Assembly (NCBI GenBank): GCA_002150815.3
Contig: NDFF03000381.1
Location: 806,001 to 870,000, forward strand
DNA: 64,000 bases
Direction: 5' to 3'
Origin: Grammothele lineata
Taxonomy: Eukaryota; Basidiomycota; Agaricomycetes; Polyporales; Polyporaceae
In this document: one piece after another, positions 33,496 to 44,757 of the stretch
Numbering within the stretch: the stretch's first letter is position 1
Layout of the letters: each line of letters starts with the position of its first letter
The notes under the pieces: model-generated
Seen by the model: the letters and a program-made list of their open reading frames with translations, nothing else
Databases searched by the model: none
What the model was told of the DNA's origin: nothing
Position numbers and translations under genes: made by a program

Positions 33496-36400
33496 TTACT
33501 CTCTAGCAATTACTCCACAAGTTGTTAGCTGTACTACTTGTAAAAGCACCACAGAAGGGCTCTCGAGAATGTAAACATTTGCGTATTCTCTGCCATCAGT
33601 GTTAGAGTCATGCATCATGCATCACATCCGCCTTACCATTGCTTAAGTTATTCACCTATTGACATAGATCCTGAGCAAAGCAGGACTCGATAGGCTTGCG
33701 CGGAACATTTGAGTCACAATGGTCAATAATGTTCTTACTTGACCGTTGATACAGGCTATTACCCTGACGTCACGTCACGTTTCATGGTGTTCTCAGCGTC
33801 TAGCATGCGTCGCCTGGAACGCGTAGACTTCGTCGTACCGATCCTCTTCAAGTTTGCCATGCCCTGATTCTATGTGCGTCGCCCCCTTACTACTCCGACT
33901 CCGGATTTCACACTTAACACACTTCTTCAGCCCTTCTCATGATATTCTTGAATACACTCAACACTCGTGTCTTTGTCACTATTTTCCAGCGCCGCTGCTC
34001 ATTACCTGCTAAGCAAATGCGTTCAACTCACACTGCTATCCCATGGAGTAATACAGAGGAAGCTAAGGTTAGTACACCGCTCAGGATGCGCTCCCTTTGT
34101 CTTCCAATACTGCTCTTGCTGTTCCCCATTGTGAAGCCTTGCGGAGCAACTTCCCCCGCCTCCTTCATCTTCATCCCTCTTCCCTGATCACCCTTTCACC
34201 CTCGCAGCTGTTTTCCTATCATATTTGCTCATCCAGTGTCCTTATTTAGAACTGCAGTGTTTCTGTCGTCTTCAATTCTCTACCCAGTGGTACGCTGTCA
34301 CACTCGCACACTCCTCACACGTTCACTTCAGATATTGGGAGGTTCCGCTACGTATCCTCCACAGCCTGCGTGTAGCTGCGCTGGGAGACTCATGCACTGT
34401 GGGTGTGACTGCTCGCAGCATTGGCCGCCCTCGCTGCCTCTTCTCTTTGTGGTAAGTCCAGCTATCCGCCCGCCCTCCTCACCGCGTGTTCATGCGCAGC
34501 CTTTCGGAGGCGTGTCGTGTCTAGCCTCCCCTAATAGTACTCTAATAGTACATGATATTGTCTCCGGGTGTGTTCTTGCTCGTCACCCGTGCTACATAAT
34601 CTCATCCGCGCTCTCTGGTTAACGACAGCATGAGTCATACGACATGACTATGCCCTCGAAAACCAATGTTTGCACGCAAGGCCGAGCCCAGGAACCGCTC
34701 AAGGTCCGTCTTCTCTGCTTGATGCTAACCTGTCTTTGCCCGTCTCTGTCCGCCCCTACTAACTGTCTGCCGTTTACCTCCTTCGTGATTGTTGCCCATC
34801 CCGCTGACTCACTCAAGGATCATCTGAAGCTACACTGAACCCTGGAGGCATGGAGCAAGCAGAGGCGCGTTTGCTCATTCTCGCCTCCGACCCCAAGCTC
34901 GCGCGTTGTCCGCTCCGGGCATTGCCCATACCGAAACGCCGACCTTAGCGACCAACGTCGACGCCTCGACATGCCGGCGTGGTGTTCCCATCAACACGCT
35001 GCGTCGCAGACGACTCAGGCTATACGCAACGTCGCGCTGACTCGACCCGCCGATGCAGTTCGTCCAACACCAACGCAACTCTCTACACTCTCCTACGCGC
35101 TCTACGTACGAACGTACCTCTCCCGTCATTGCCTGCACCTGAATGCGATGTGCGGTGCTGCCTTACACGTCCGCACGCTGTACCCTTTGTCGCTCCCACT
35201 ATTATCGCTTATCCCAAGAATTTTCGGCGTGTGATGCGCCTCCCATACCCGCCGCCAATACTCTGTACCACACCCTCGTCCTCTTCGCCTCTCCATAGCG
35301 CTATAGACATGTATGTACAGTAGTAGACTTGCTGATGTGAAGATTTATAACATACCCAAAACATATAGACGATGCGTCCATATGTCTCAGTCTGACCTAA
35401 ACATAACTGCTCGAGGGCGCTCGAGAGTCTCGAGAGCCGCGCAAGCTGGCGAAGCCGGCCCCCTCGTCGAGCTCGAGCCGCCCGCCCCCGCTCGCGGCCG
35501 CTTAAGAGCACTCTACGACTGCTTGACGAGGGTGGCCGAGCAATCAAGCAGGCTTGCCTATTATTCGATTCCTCCCCTTAGGTGCACGAAGCACACAAAA
35601 CAAGTCAGATGTATTAACAGCTGCCTAGCATACATGTACAGTAAGTGGCAATCTCGTAAGTTACATGAGGGCGGCACAATGCACTGCGCGCAAATCCCCT
35701 CCACCTGTCTCGCTCTCCCTCAAAAACCGTACCGCGTATCCCAAGCCATGTCCGGCTGACCAGTTGGCGCGTCCTCTGAGACCTCCCCGCTACCGTATAC
35801 CACATATCGCCGTGCCTCTACTCCACTGTGCCACCACACTGCATGCTGTTCCCAATAGCGCGGATCAGCACGGCACGGGGTGATGTTGCGCAACTACGAC
35901 GTACCAAGTGATCAATACTGAGGGTGTTGTGAGAGGCGCTGTAGGGCCCAAAGTGCAAATGTCACCGTATGTGAATCACGCTCTTTCCGGATGCCACTGG
36001 CGAGCTGCGGCATTGGCCAGTGTTGTTTGCAGTCGCGGCCCTACACTATATACGTAAACGGAAAGGCGTCGAAGCGTGAGTGAGAGCGCATCAGATAAAA
36101 GACAAAACATGGGCATGCGTACCGATGATGCACTTGGGGTCGTGCAGAACGTGCGTATTTTGTAGGCGATGGGGAGAGAAAGCAGAGCCCGTACCTGAGG
36201 TTTTCGCATTCAAGGTTCCTTCCAATACCACAAATAGACGTCGCAAGCTGTTTTGAGGACCCCAGCATTCAGACGAGCGCGAGATGACTGCTTCACAATA
36301 CACATAAGCAAACGAAGCAGGCGTGGCATGGAACTGTGTCGAGAACCTGGGATAGAAAGACCCACCTGCAAAACCGACATAAGAGTAGTGGCAGCGTATG

Positions 36401-38669
36401 GAGGCGAGAACCTAGCTTGGCAGCTGGTGGGAGATGGGACGAGGTGCAGTTTGAGTCAACGAGGTAACGCTGCCAGCAACGGCTAGCGACGCGATAAGTT
36501 TTGGCGCCCGTTTAGGGGAGGCTCCGCGGGGATCAGGGCAGGTTCTGTGAGACTAGACGCATTTACACTTGACTCGCGCTTGACTCGCGCTCTCAGGGTA
36601 TTCCACCTGCTGAAACAACGTCAAGGCGGTCTATTTGTGGTACTATATCATGGAAGGAGGTGATATGGGAAGCTGCACGGCACAATATTCGGACATCCCG
36701 ATCGAAGCAGTCTCTGCTCGGCAGGCTTGAGTCCACTCGTGCGTTCTCGAGAGCTCATCAGCAAAATTGCAGGGCTCGCGGCCTTCCGTGGGGTCAGCGC
36801 GCGAGGAAATCCTGCGTGGGCGCCAGTCCGCGACACGTCCCGCTCGCGCGCGACCAGCTCGCGACGGCCGGATGAGCGCGCGTCAGCCCACGACGTTCGG
36901 GTTTCGCGCACGACAGCCCGGGCCCTCTTCGGCTCAGCGGGCGGGAGCGGCCTCCTAGTGACGTCACGCGCGACCGCCCACAGCATCGGACTTCCGGCGC
37001 ACTGCAGCCCGAAGGACTGAGAAAGCGAAACGTACCTGTCATTCTTGGTTTCTGTGTAAGTATGATTGCTGCACGAAATGCATGTTAGCGTCGATATGTT
37101 TTACTACTTTGAAGTTGAAGGCCTGTTGGAAGGAGTCACGGCGCCTAATAGGCTCGGGTGGAGAGCTGTGTCTTGATTGGGCTGCGGATGCCTGCTTTTG
37201 GCAGGATATTCAAACTCCGCGCCGCCTTCTGTTTCGGCGACTCGGCGGCGAGCATAAGACAACGCCGCACTCGTCGTCCCGACCTCCATCCTTCGACGCG
37301 TTCTGCTACGTTCTGCTCTCCAGCCCTCGCATGCCCCTCTCTAAGTTTGCTGTTCCACCAATCCTACATCCTCTACTAGTCAACAACTCCGTGGCCTACC
37401 GAAGGATGCATGAGGCTCGTAATAGGTGCCCCGGTGAGTTTTCTCAGTCGCTCGATGCGCATACAGTCATTCAAATTCATCATTTCACTGCACCGTGTGT
37501 TACCTTCCATCCAACACACCCGTCGTCTACATGGAGCATCACCTAGTAAGTTGTTACCGCTTTGAGGGGTGCATGTCTCTGTTAACCTCGCTACTTCTAA
37601 GCCTCAATCCCCCATGAAGGCACCTCTACAACGCCCCCCCACCACAGACAATGCACGCCGGCCCCATGTGATCAAGATACGTCTTTCTCGCGCACAAGAA
37701 CGGACGAGGTGGCACGCCGTGAGGAGGCACACAGACACGAGCTTTGCATGCCCGCATGCCGTGCTTGGACTCCTTTGCGGCCTCGCGCCAACAGAGGCAT
37801 TCGTATATAGTGTGTATTAGCGGTACAAATGGAATACATCTTTCCTATCTGTTTAACGCGAAGAATGAGTCTGTAATGCAAGTTAAAAATTGTTTCCGTC
37901 CAAACAGAGCCGGGTCTATGTGTGCTGCAGCAGGCGGACCCCACGCCAGCCCACGACCAACACGACCCCACGACCCAGCCGTGAGCGCGCGACGGTGCGC
38001 GACATTCCCACGCAGCGCGCGCCCGCGCGCGAGTATCGTGCTCAGCGCACGACCCATCTTATTAGTATGCGAAACTCCAGGTCGCGTGGGTCGTGAGCCC
38101 GCGCGCGCTGAAGCGTGCGTGCGGTGCATTTTTGCTGATGCTGTGCGGACGTCTCGAGTGTCTCGGGAGCGGCCTCCCGAGTGGGCGCTTTTCCTGATTG
38201 GTACCAGCTCACGGTGCAGCTGTACAGGCTCACTGGGAGTGGGTTGATGACACCACCACCCTTGAACACCTCACCCGTCACACCATTTGCATATCTCTGA
38301 TCAGCATCTCTAGTTGATTGGGTACGTGTGGTGTTCATTCTTACTGCAGAATCCAGATCTCTTTGGTACTGATTTTTACTCCTCTGAGAGTAATTACTAG
38401 GGCTATGTAGAAGGTACGGGGTCCTTGTGGAAGTATCTTGATAAATCCAGAATGATGATATGCATGATAAAGGAATGTATATACAATCTATCGTACAAAG
38501 GTAGGTAAATGTTTGCATACAACGTCAAAACAGAAGTACAAGTACATGCAGAACAAAGTGGATATATAGAGCACATCAGCCTTGAACCTCTCCCACCTTA
38601 TATCCCATCTGCACATCATCACAGATTTCCCAGAAATCAACTGCATTGAGTGAGGTGTCTAAACGTAGG
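33496..38669. other. Gene-poor region with GC-rich islands
   Basis: About 5 kb without an assembled gene. It holds CTCGAG-rich sequence at 35408-35510 and GC-rich islands at 36775-37000 and 37920-38110 with many CGCGCG and CCACGAC runs. These islands give long but motif-free ORFs on both strands. It is possibly old repeats or lost genes. Confidence 0.4.
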
Positions 38670-39149
38670 TCACTCGTTGTTGCACATGGGCTTATATAAG
38701 TGGTACTTGCCTTTGACTTGTCCTTCTGAATCAGACCAGATCCACCATGCGATCCACCTAAGGAAGCGTGCCTTCCTAGGGGAATAATAGAGCTCGTAGG
38801 GAACAACGAGGCTGAAGCGGGCAAGGGAGTTGATGTGTGTGACTTGGAGAAGAAGCCGTGTGCGCTGGTGCTCAATCAGGTGTGTAACGCGCCCGGTAAA
38901 GGGTCTGCCGTCATTCCGGATGAAGGTGCAGAGGCGCCCATCGCGCAGCCCATCGGCGGTCAAGCCAGTGACGACCATAGGTGCCACGTGTTTGTTATGA
39001 CCGATGTAAACATGGTATGTGCTGTCTCGTTGGTGGATAGGACAAGTAATAGGTATGTCTTCATTTGTGGGCATGTGTGGGGCGTTCAGAAGGGCAGGGA
39101 GCTCCAGTGCCTCTCCATTGAGTGTGAAGGATGGGACGGGGAGCGTCAT
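38670..39149 (-). CDS. Orphan protein, 159 aa, paralogue of the next gene
   Basis: Single-exon frame from ATG 39149 to TGA, beginning MTLPVPSFTLNGEALELP. The central part (RDGRLCTFIRNDGRPFTG, RVTHLIEHQRTRLLLQV) and the C-terminal motif VPYELYYSPRKARFLRWI align with the neighbouring protein at 39501-39998 (VPYKYYKPMRTWREWLIGWI). The shared pattern of two short beta-like blocks followed by a tryptophan-rich amphipathic segment suggests a tandem duplication long ago. No signal peptide or known domain is seen. It lies in an AT-richer island. Confidence 0.6.
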   Translation of the reverse strand: MTLPVPSFTLNGEALELPALLNAPHMPTNEDIPITCPIHQRDSTYHVYIGHNKHVAPMVVTGLTADGLRDGRLCTFIRNDGRPFTGRVTHLIEHQRTRLLLQVTHINSLARFSLVVPYELYYSPRKARFLRWIAWWIWSDSEGQVKGKYHLYKPMCNNE

Positions 39150-39239
39150 GATGGTCGGGGAGGTAGCGTGTGTTCTTAAGCGCGCATGCGCAGCTTGTGC
39201 TTCTCTGTTGGCTTTGCTTATGCAAATCTCGCTGATTAA

Positions 39240-39303
39240 TCGTCAGGGAGCGTCAGGGAACGCCCAGGAATACCAGGGAACATCAGGGAACATTAGGGAG
39301 TCC
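39240..39303. repeat. Degenerate short tandem repeat (CAGGGAACAT-like)
   Basis: Six or so imperfect 9-11-bp units built around CAGGGAAC or TAGGGAG, between the two paralogous genes. Too short and irregular for a CRISPR array. Confidence 0.7.
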
Positions 39304-39500
39304 TGGACAGTTCTGGTACATAGGCTGCATATGTTGTGATCTGCATAATGGTACTATTGGTACATATCCAGTATGCTACTGCTACGTTCATTGTCAATAC
39401 CATCTTGCTACTGGAGGCAATGGCTTCAACACCTCCACATCAGCGCTCCATGCTCCAAACTGGTCCCACATGCGCTTATCAGGCCATTTGTAGGTCCCTG

Positions 39501-39998
39501 CTATGCGTGAGTGGCGGTGAAGCGACGATCACTGATATGCTTGCCTGGAACATGGTAGTCCTGATCGGGTTGAACAGGCCGAATCCATCCTATGAGCCAT
39601 TCACGCCAGGTACGCATTGGCTTATAATATTTGTATGGAACGGCAAGGCTGATGACGAGGTTGTGTCGATCAACGTGTTCAACAAGGAGAATGACGAAGT
39701 TCTTCTGCCATGCGGTAATAGCGATGACCTTGGCGTGAAACCACTGGCCTGTCTGGAGAACGAGTAGGCAGTGATCGTCGACCGCGGGAACATGGTCGAA
39801 TCGTGGCCAGAAGGTATGAGAGTCTTCGTCGAATGTCTTTATGTCGTACCAGACGTGATGGGAGTTTGGGCGTAAAAGTACGGGGCACTGTGGAAGACGT
39901 GCAAAGTGCAGGTCTTCAGCATAGGTGAGGGTGTTCCACATCGTGGGTAGTAGACGTAGTGTGTGCGAATGAAGATTGGTAACGCTCTGTCTTGCCAT
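39501..39998 (-). CDS. Orphan protein, 165 aa, paralogue of the 38.7-kb gene
   Basis: Single-exon frame from ATG 39998. It begins MARQSVTNLHSHTLRLLP and contains HCLLVLQTGQWFHAKVIA and NFVILLVEHVDRHNLVISL. It shares the C-terminal VPYxYY plus tryptophan-rich segment with the 38.7-kb neighbour, in the same orientation 350 bases away. Function is unknown. A retained single-exon state in both copies is unusual for this intron-rich region and could hint at a transposable-element or retrocopy origin. Confidence 0.6.
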   Translation of the reverse strand: MARQSVTNLHSHTLRLLPTMWNTLTYAEDLHFARLPQCPVLLRPNSHHVWYDIKTFDEDSHTFWPRFDHVPAVDDHCLLVLQTGQWFHAKVIAITAWQKNFVILLVEHVDRHNLVISLAVPYKYYKPMRTWREWLIGWIRPVQPDQDYHVPGKHISDRRFTATHA

Positions 39999-40375
39999 TA
40001 GGGTGCGTTATCTCATAGTGGTACGTAACAGTGATCTCGGTATGCGTATCTTGCCTTGTGAGTAAGGCAAGAGTGTATCGTGTATGTTCCTTCTAGCTCT
40101 GATTATCCTGCTCATAGTCCTACTAACTAGCAATAGCTGAGCGCACACCTATAAAGCACAGAGTAGTACTTCTTAATACCAACACCAGTTGGTGCACAAC
40201 AACATGCACTTGGTGCTTCCCAATTTAGTGTCCTCAGCTTCAGGTAATGCTTATAAAATCATGAACAAACACTTGCATACATCTTCTGAGTAACCATGGC
40301 GCCGGAAGACTCGCACGAAGCCTAGCTGTTGCAACCACTGTAACATTGCCATATTGGATGCCAGAGATGATACAT

Positions 40376-40789
40376 TCAGAGCTCAGATACTGCACCCATA
40401 ACTTCATGGTACCAGGCTGCTAAGGTGTCAACCTCTATGACCTGAAGACCCCTCTTTTCAACCGTCACGTCTGTATGAATCTCAACCTGCACCGGCATCT
40501 GGTTCAACATAATGCACCACTCAAAGATGAAACGTTCATCCCGGTCGCGGGTCCTGCCCTTGACCGTCCACTGCAGAAGAGATGGAAGGAGGCCTAAAAG
40601 CCATTAAGATTATCTGACGACCTGAGGCTATAGCATACAAAGACATACCAGCAAGCGACTTTCCACCCTTTACAGCCACGCCAATGACGCGCTGCAGCGT
40701 CTGGCCACTAAGCAATCCTTAAGCTTTGTAGACTAAGCTTTATAAATGTAGCACACATACCGGTTGTCAGCATTCAAACGAGAGGGCAT
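40376..40789 (-). CDS. Orphan protein, 101 aa, three exons
   Basis: A gene hidden by its short exons: 40789-40761, 40707-40649 and 40593-40376. They join in frame across introns of 53 and 55 nt, both with GTATGT donors and TTTTAG- or CTTAG-type acceptors. The sequence reads MPSRLNADNRGQTLQRVIG, then VAVKGGKSLAGLLPSLLQW, RDERFIFEWCIMLNQMP, and a beta-like stretch VQVEIHTDVTVEKRGLQV, ending SEL-stop. The tight splice consensus and unbroken phase are the support. No known domain. It lies just upstream of, and in the same direction as, the two tandem paralogues. Confidence 0.6.
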
Positions 40790-42410
40790 CTTTGCACAAG
40801 GCGTGAAGCACGGCAGGTGGGGGCAGAAAATAGCAGCAATGGTGGTGGTACGCAGCAAGGGGGTTGAGTGAACAAGCTCCACGCCAATCAACTTATTCAC
40901 ATACCATCCGTTAAGCGAGAATCAAAGTCCGCACGTTTAACCGGGGCTGCTATAGAATAGAAATCCAGCCCATGTGATGTAATGAGGCAATAGTGATGAC
41001 ATGAATGATTAATCAGCATGACGCTCAACGCACGATGGTGAAGTGGAACCTCACCTTGCTCACTTCCAATGAAATCTATATTCTGTTCAATGGTTCGACT
41101 CCTCTATTGTGCATTTTGCTTAAAATCATCTATATCAATGCTATTAGTTCTAATAGTCTGAGTCAAGCCTAGGCTGTTCATACTTACTAATGAATAAGAG
41201 GGGTTCAGGTAAATAGATCCGGGAGACCTCTAAAGGCCTGTTTTTGCCTACTTTCAAGACCCCGACAGCATTCTCTTTATACCTCTGAACATGCTATAAA
41301 TAGCTGCCTACCACTTTTCAGAAGCTGTAATGACCCACATTAGTGGCATATCGCAACACAGAAGTGAGAAATCTTCCAGTGTTTCATGTCTCAGTGTCAG
41401 ATGATCACCTATACTGGATCGACAGTAGCCTAATGGAGTACATGCGGTGATTGTGATGTGCTATCTATGAGCATATGACATATAAAGATGGTAGATTGAC
41501 TAAATATAGAAATACAGAAAACCTTCTCTCTTATCCTGATGTTTCAGGTGAACGCAGCAGATGATTGCATAAAACATGATGCAATGTCCACTGACGGCCA
41601 ATCATTTCCCAAGTACAGTTCAAACAGATACTTCGTGTCCAGAAACTTCAGTTGTTATTCGGACGTGCGGCGAGGCACAACTTTCTATCATACGCTCCTG
41701 GCTATCATTCCAGTGAGTTGAATATGGCAGCAAGAGGGCCCCTGAAACGGAGTCCTGACGAAGACCGAGGGATGTCTTCGTGGCGGCCCTATAACAACAA
41801 GCTCAAGAGGATACTCATCCACGGAACCTTAAAGGTTCAAGCTTCAGGACAAGATAGACAACCAGTTGAATGCGGGTGTTCCCTTCGAGAGATCAACAGT
41901 CGGACTTCAAACTCCGGACACCGGTGCATGTCACTATCTCGGTCGCAGTTTATATAATCATACTCGCCTACTTGAAGAGGGCTACCCACCACCGCTCATA
42001 CACATGCCACACATACAGAGAATTTGAGTAGGTAGCGACGAATGAGAGGTATGGGTTAGGTTCCTTATCGTACTTATGCGTACTTACCGCGCTTGAAATA
42101 GGCGCTAAGGGGCGTAAGGCCCACAAGAGCCTAAGCACGGTAAGGGCGTTGCACGGGCACCAGATCGTCATCTATGGCACGCGTCTGACACCAGCTATAA
42201 CTTACTATACATACATGTTAATCAACCACAGACCTAGATAAGAATGTACATATGCAACAGATGTGTATAACGTGGCGTACAAGGCGATACCGAGCCATGA
42301 TGATGATGAACACCACTGACGACAGGATGCTCGAGCGACAGAGAGAGTCGGAAGAAGTGTTTTCTCAGTGAGTTCGCTTTACGAGAGGTATAACTCACTT
42401 ACTGGGGGAT
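40790..42410. other. AT-richer stretch, no supported gene
   Basis: Visibly AT-rich compared with the rest of the window, with hardly any long open frame before 41540. No convincing exon chain was found in what follows. Confidence 0.45.
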
Positions 42411-43121
42411 TCAGTCTGTGAAACCCTGATCGTCACAGATACAGTCGCGTCTGCGCACACTTAGGCTGCGCCGCGCGGAGCTGCATTGGGTGACCTTGAT
42501 GGCCATTTGCATGCTAGCAGCGCAGTTGTAGCTCGAATGGACGACTGTGAAACAGAGTACAATAAGGGAGACGACTGTTGTGAGCCACAAGCACGCACCG
42601 ATATAATCCGTGCACACCAGCCCCAACCCTAGCCACTGCACCACCGCGCGCCGAATATTATCTGGCTTCCGTACTTGTAACACAAAGATTCCGTCCGGAA
42701 ATTGGGGATCGCGAAGCCGCCGTCCATCATGTTGAGTCTTGCTCTGGTGTACGAGCGATTGCAGACGGCCGCGAGCGCGAGGTTGGACGTTCCGAAGGAG
42801 GGGGGGCCCTGGTAGGGACGTCGAGGGTGAAGCTGAGCCGCCATTGTTGATGTCGGAGCCACTCACTGCTTCGTGCACGGTGAACGGCGCCCAGCAGCCG
42901 CTCCCGCTACTAATAGGTGGGTAATGCCCGAATCCGGACTTGGGTTCCTTGTCGCGGGCGTAGGGATAATTGGGTGAAGGCCCGAAGGGCTGAGTCTCGT
43001 GGATGGCGGTGGAAGCGCAACTAGCCTTGGGGCCGGACGGGGGCAGCTCTAGCTCGAAGATGGAGGGTGCGGCAGAGTCGTACATCGTCTGCGGCGGGGC
43101 ATCATAAGGTGAGGGCTGCAT
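42411..43121 (-). CDS. Predicted membrane protein with C-terminal helix, 236 aa
   Basis: Single open frame from ATG 43121 to TGA. Residues 1-130 are proline- and serine-rich and probably disordered (SIFELELPPSGP, YPYARDKEPKSGFGHYPP). A compact part follows (DPQFPDGIFVLQVRKPDN). One strong transmembrane helix near residues 180-200 (GACLWLTTVVSLIVLCFTVV) leaves a short basic tail. This suggests a type II or tail-anchored membrane protein with a cytosolic N-terminus. An in-frame GTCACC to CAG interval near the end may be an intron. A run of Gs at about 42800-42807 separates two readable frames, so a base-count error there would change the N-terminal half. Function is unknown. Confidence 0.5.
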   Translation of the reverse strand: MQPSPYDAPPQTMYDSAAPSIFELELPPSGPKASCASTAIHETQPFGPSPNYPYARDKEPKSGFGHYPPISSGSGCWAPFTVHEAVSGSDINNGGSASPSTSLPGPPLLRNVQPRARGRLQSLVHQSKTQHDGRRLRDPQFPDGIFVLQVRKPDNIRRAVVQWLGLGLVCTDYIGACLWLTTVVSLIVLCFTVVHSSYNCAASMQMAIKVTQCSSARRSLSVRRRDCICDDQGFTD

Positions 43122-43435
43122 TCGAGACTAGATGACACACCTATCATTGACTCGCGCAAATGCTGAGCACCCAAATAGAGCGGCGACACGGAGCGTGCGC
43201 GCGAGGGGACAAGGGCGAGTGGACGAGGAGAGTCAGGACCAAGGCCGAAGCGCCCAAACGCCGTTGCCACGGTGGCAGAGAATTTCGGCGCTCAGCCGCT
43301 CTACTTCCACCACGATGTCCAGCACTCTGCCTCCCTCCTCCTTCGCTTTTCCTCCCTCCTCGAGCTTCCACTCACATATGGCTTACATGGCTGATGTACA
43401 CCCATGCTGTCTCGTCTCAAAAGACGTAGGTAGCA

Positions 43436-43937
43436 ATGGAAAGCGTCGGAGAGAATGAACCAGTTGCGAAGATGCGGGTGAGTCTCGTTACATCATTCTC
43501 GTGTACAGTACACTGCGTTCAGCCCTCTCGCTCCCCATCCATTATGCCTAAGAGGCGTCGAATCTTGCACGCCATTATGAGCAAGGTCTGAGCAACCTCC
43601 CATGGGACCTACCCACGCTCTCGCCCGATTGTGAGTAGATATTCCTTCGCTGCACACAAGGCCCGCCTTATTCACCCCAAAACACTCTTGCGTTACCCGC
43701 AAGTAATCCACTATCCATCCAAAGAAGATTCGAACATGATCCTGGAGTGTATGGGACCACTCGAGCGCATGAAGAGCTACGCATATGCGCGCCATGAGGT
43801 ATGTTCTCATCCCTACCAGTCTCTTCATTAAGTTCCCTGGAACTCATACCCCGCGCGTATGGATCGCCCTGATTCTCTCTCGTTCGATCGCGTCCATCAA
43901 GATCGTCGTCCGTAAGCCCCACGTCGAAGAGCGCTAG
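43436..43937 (+). CDS. Orphan basic protein, 115 aa, four exons
   Basis: Exons 43436-43477, 43523-43585, 43661-43798 and 43833-43937 are all in phase 0. The sequence begins MESVGENEPVAKMRPSRSP, then PKRRRILHAIMSK, HPKTLLRYPQVIHYPSKED, and ends with a hydrophobic-basic segment (VWIALILSRSIASIKIVV) and EER-stop. Introns are 45, 75 and 34 nt; the last is unusually short and is the weak point. The upstream frame from 43312 may be leader sequence. No known domain. Confidence 0.45.
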
Positions 43938-44757
43938 GGTAGAATGGACACAACGTGCGTGGGCTCGTCTCTGCACCGCACGCAACTCCCCTTCCCTTGT
44001 TCATCTAAGCAACGGAGGGCGTACAGGGGGCAAATACACCTAAGCGTTCCAGCTGTGCTCGCATCAAGGCACGATGGAGTGGCAGAATACGTGAGTGCTC
44101 TGCGTGTCCTACGTCGTCACCGGAGTAATGCGATGTGTACACCCAGCTGCCACCATTGTGCATGCCACATGGGGCGTGCCCTTGAGGATAGCACAGACGA
44201 GACTGGGGGCAAGGGGTCAAGCATTGAGGAGGAAGCAGAGGGTCGCGCGTACAACAACGCCCAGTGTGCTATGCAGCTGCAGGGGCGACGGCGTTGATGG
44301 CTTTAGCACGGCGTGGACGCTGCGAGTCCGCCACTGTACCTGTAGTTGTCTCTTTTATGTACTCGTCGCACCTAAATAGTATCCGTCTCCGCGAGCTGCG
44401 CATCCGCTCACTGTCCGCTGATTGCTCTTAACGGCCTTACACGCCTTACAGTGCTTACAAGTACTTGTGTACTTACGGATCCCTACTTAATGTGCTTATT
44501 GGCGATTACACCCCTTATATGGTAGAATAAGGGCGAATAAGTAATATCGAGAAGTTCTGATAGGGCCTTATGTGCAACTTTCCATACTGGTTGAACATTT
44601 CGCAAGCAGCGTTTCGACAGGGATGTGGATCAGCCACATGTTCAACTACCCATTTAGTAGCGCTGGCAAGGCCTCACAGGAGTCAGAGTCAGAAACACAG
44701 ACATGATTCTATTCAACCTAAACAAGGCTACCCGACGTAAACTACATATCGCTGTTC
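43938..44757. other. Intergenic region, no supported gene
   Basis: Short ORFs only. The AT-rich stretch around 44430-44530 contains several TTACNGNNCTTAC-like short repeats, perhaps terminator or decayed repeat sequence. Confidence 0.4.

Noticed and set aside
39240..39303. Short repeated units as a CRISPR array
   Set aside because: Units are 9-11 bp, contiguous and degenerate, with no spacers, and the genome is eukaryotic.
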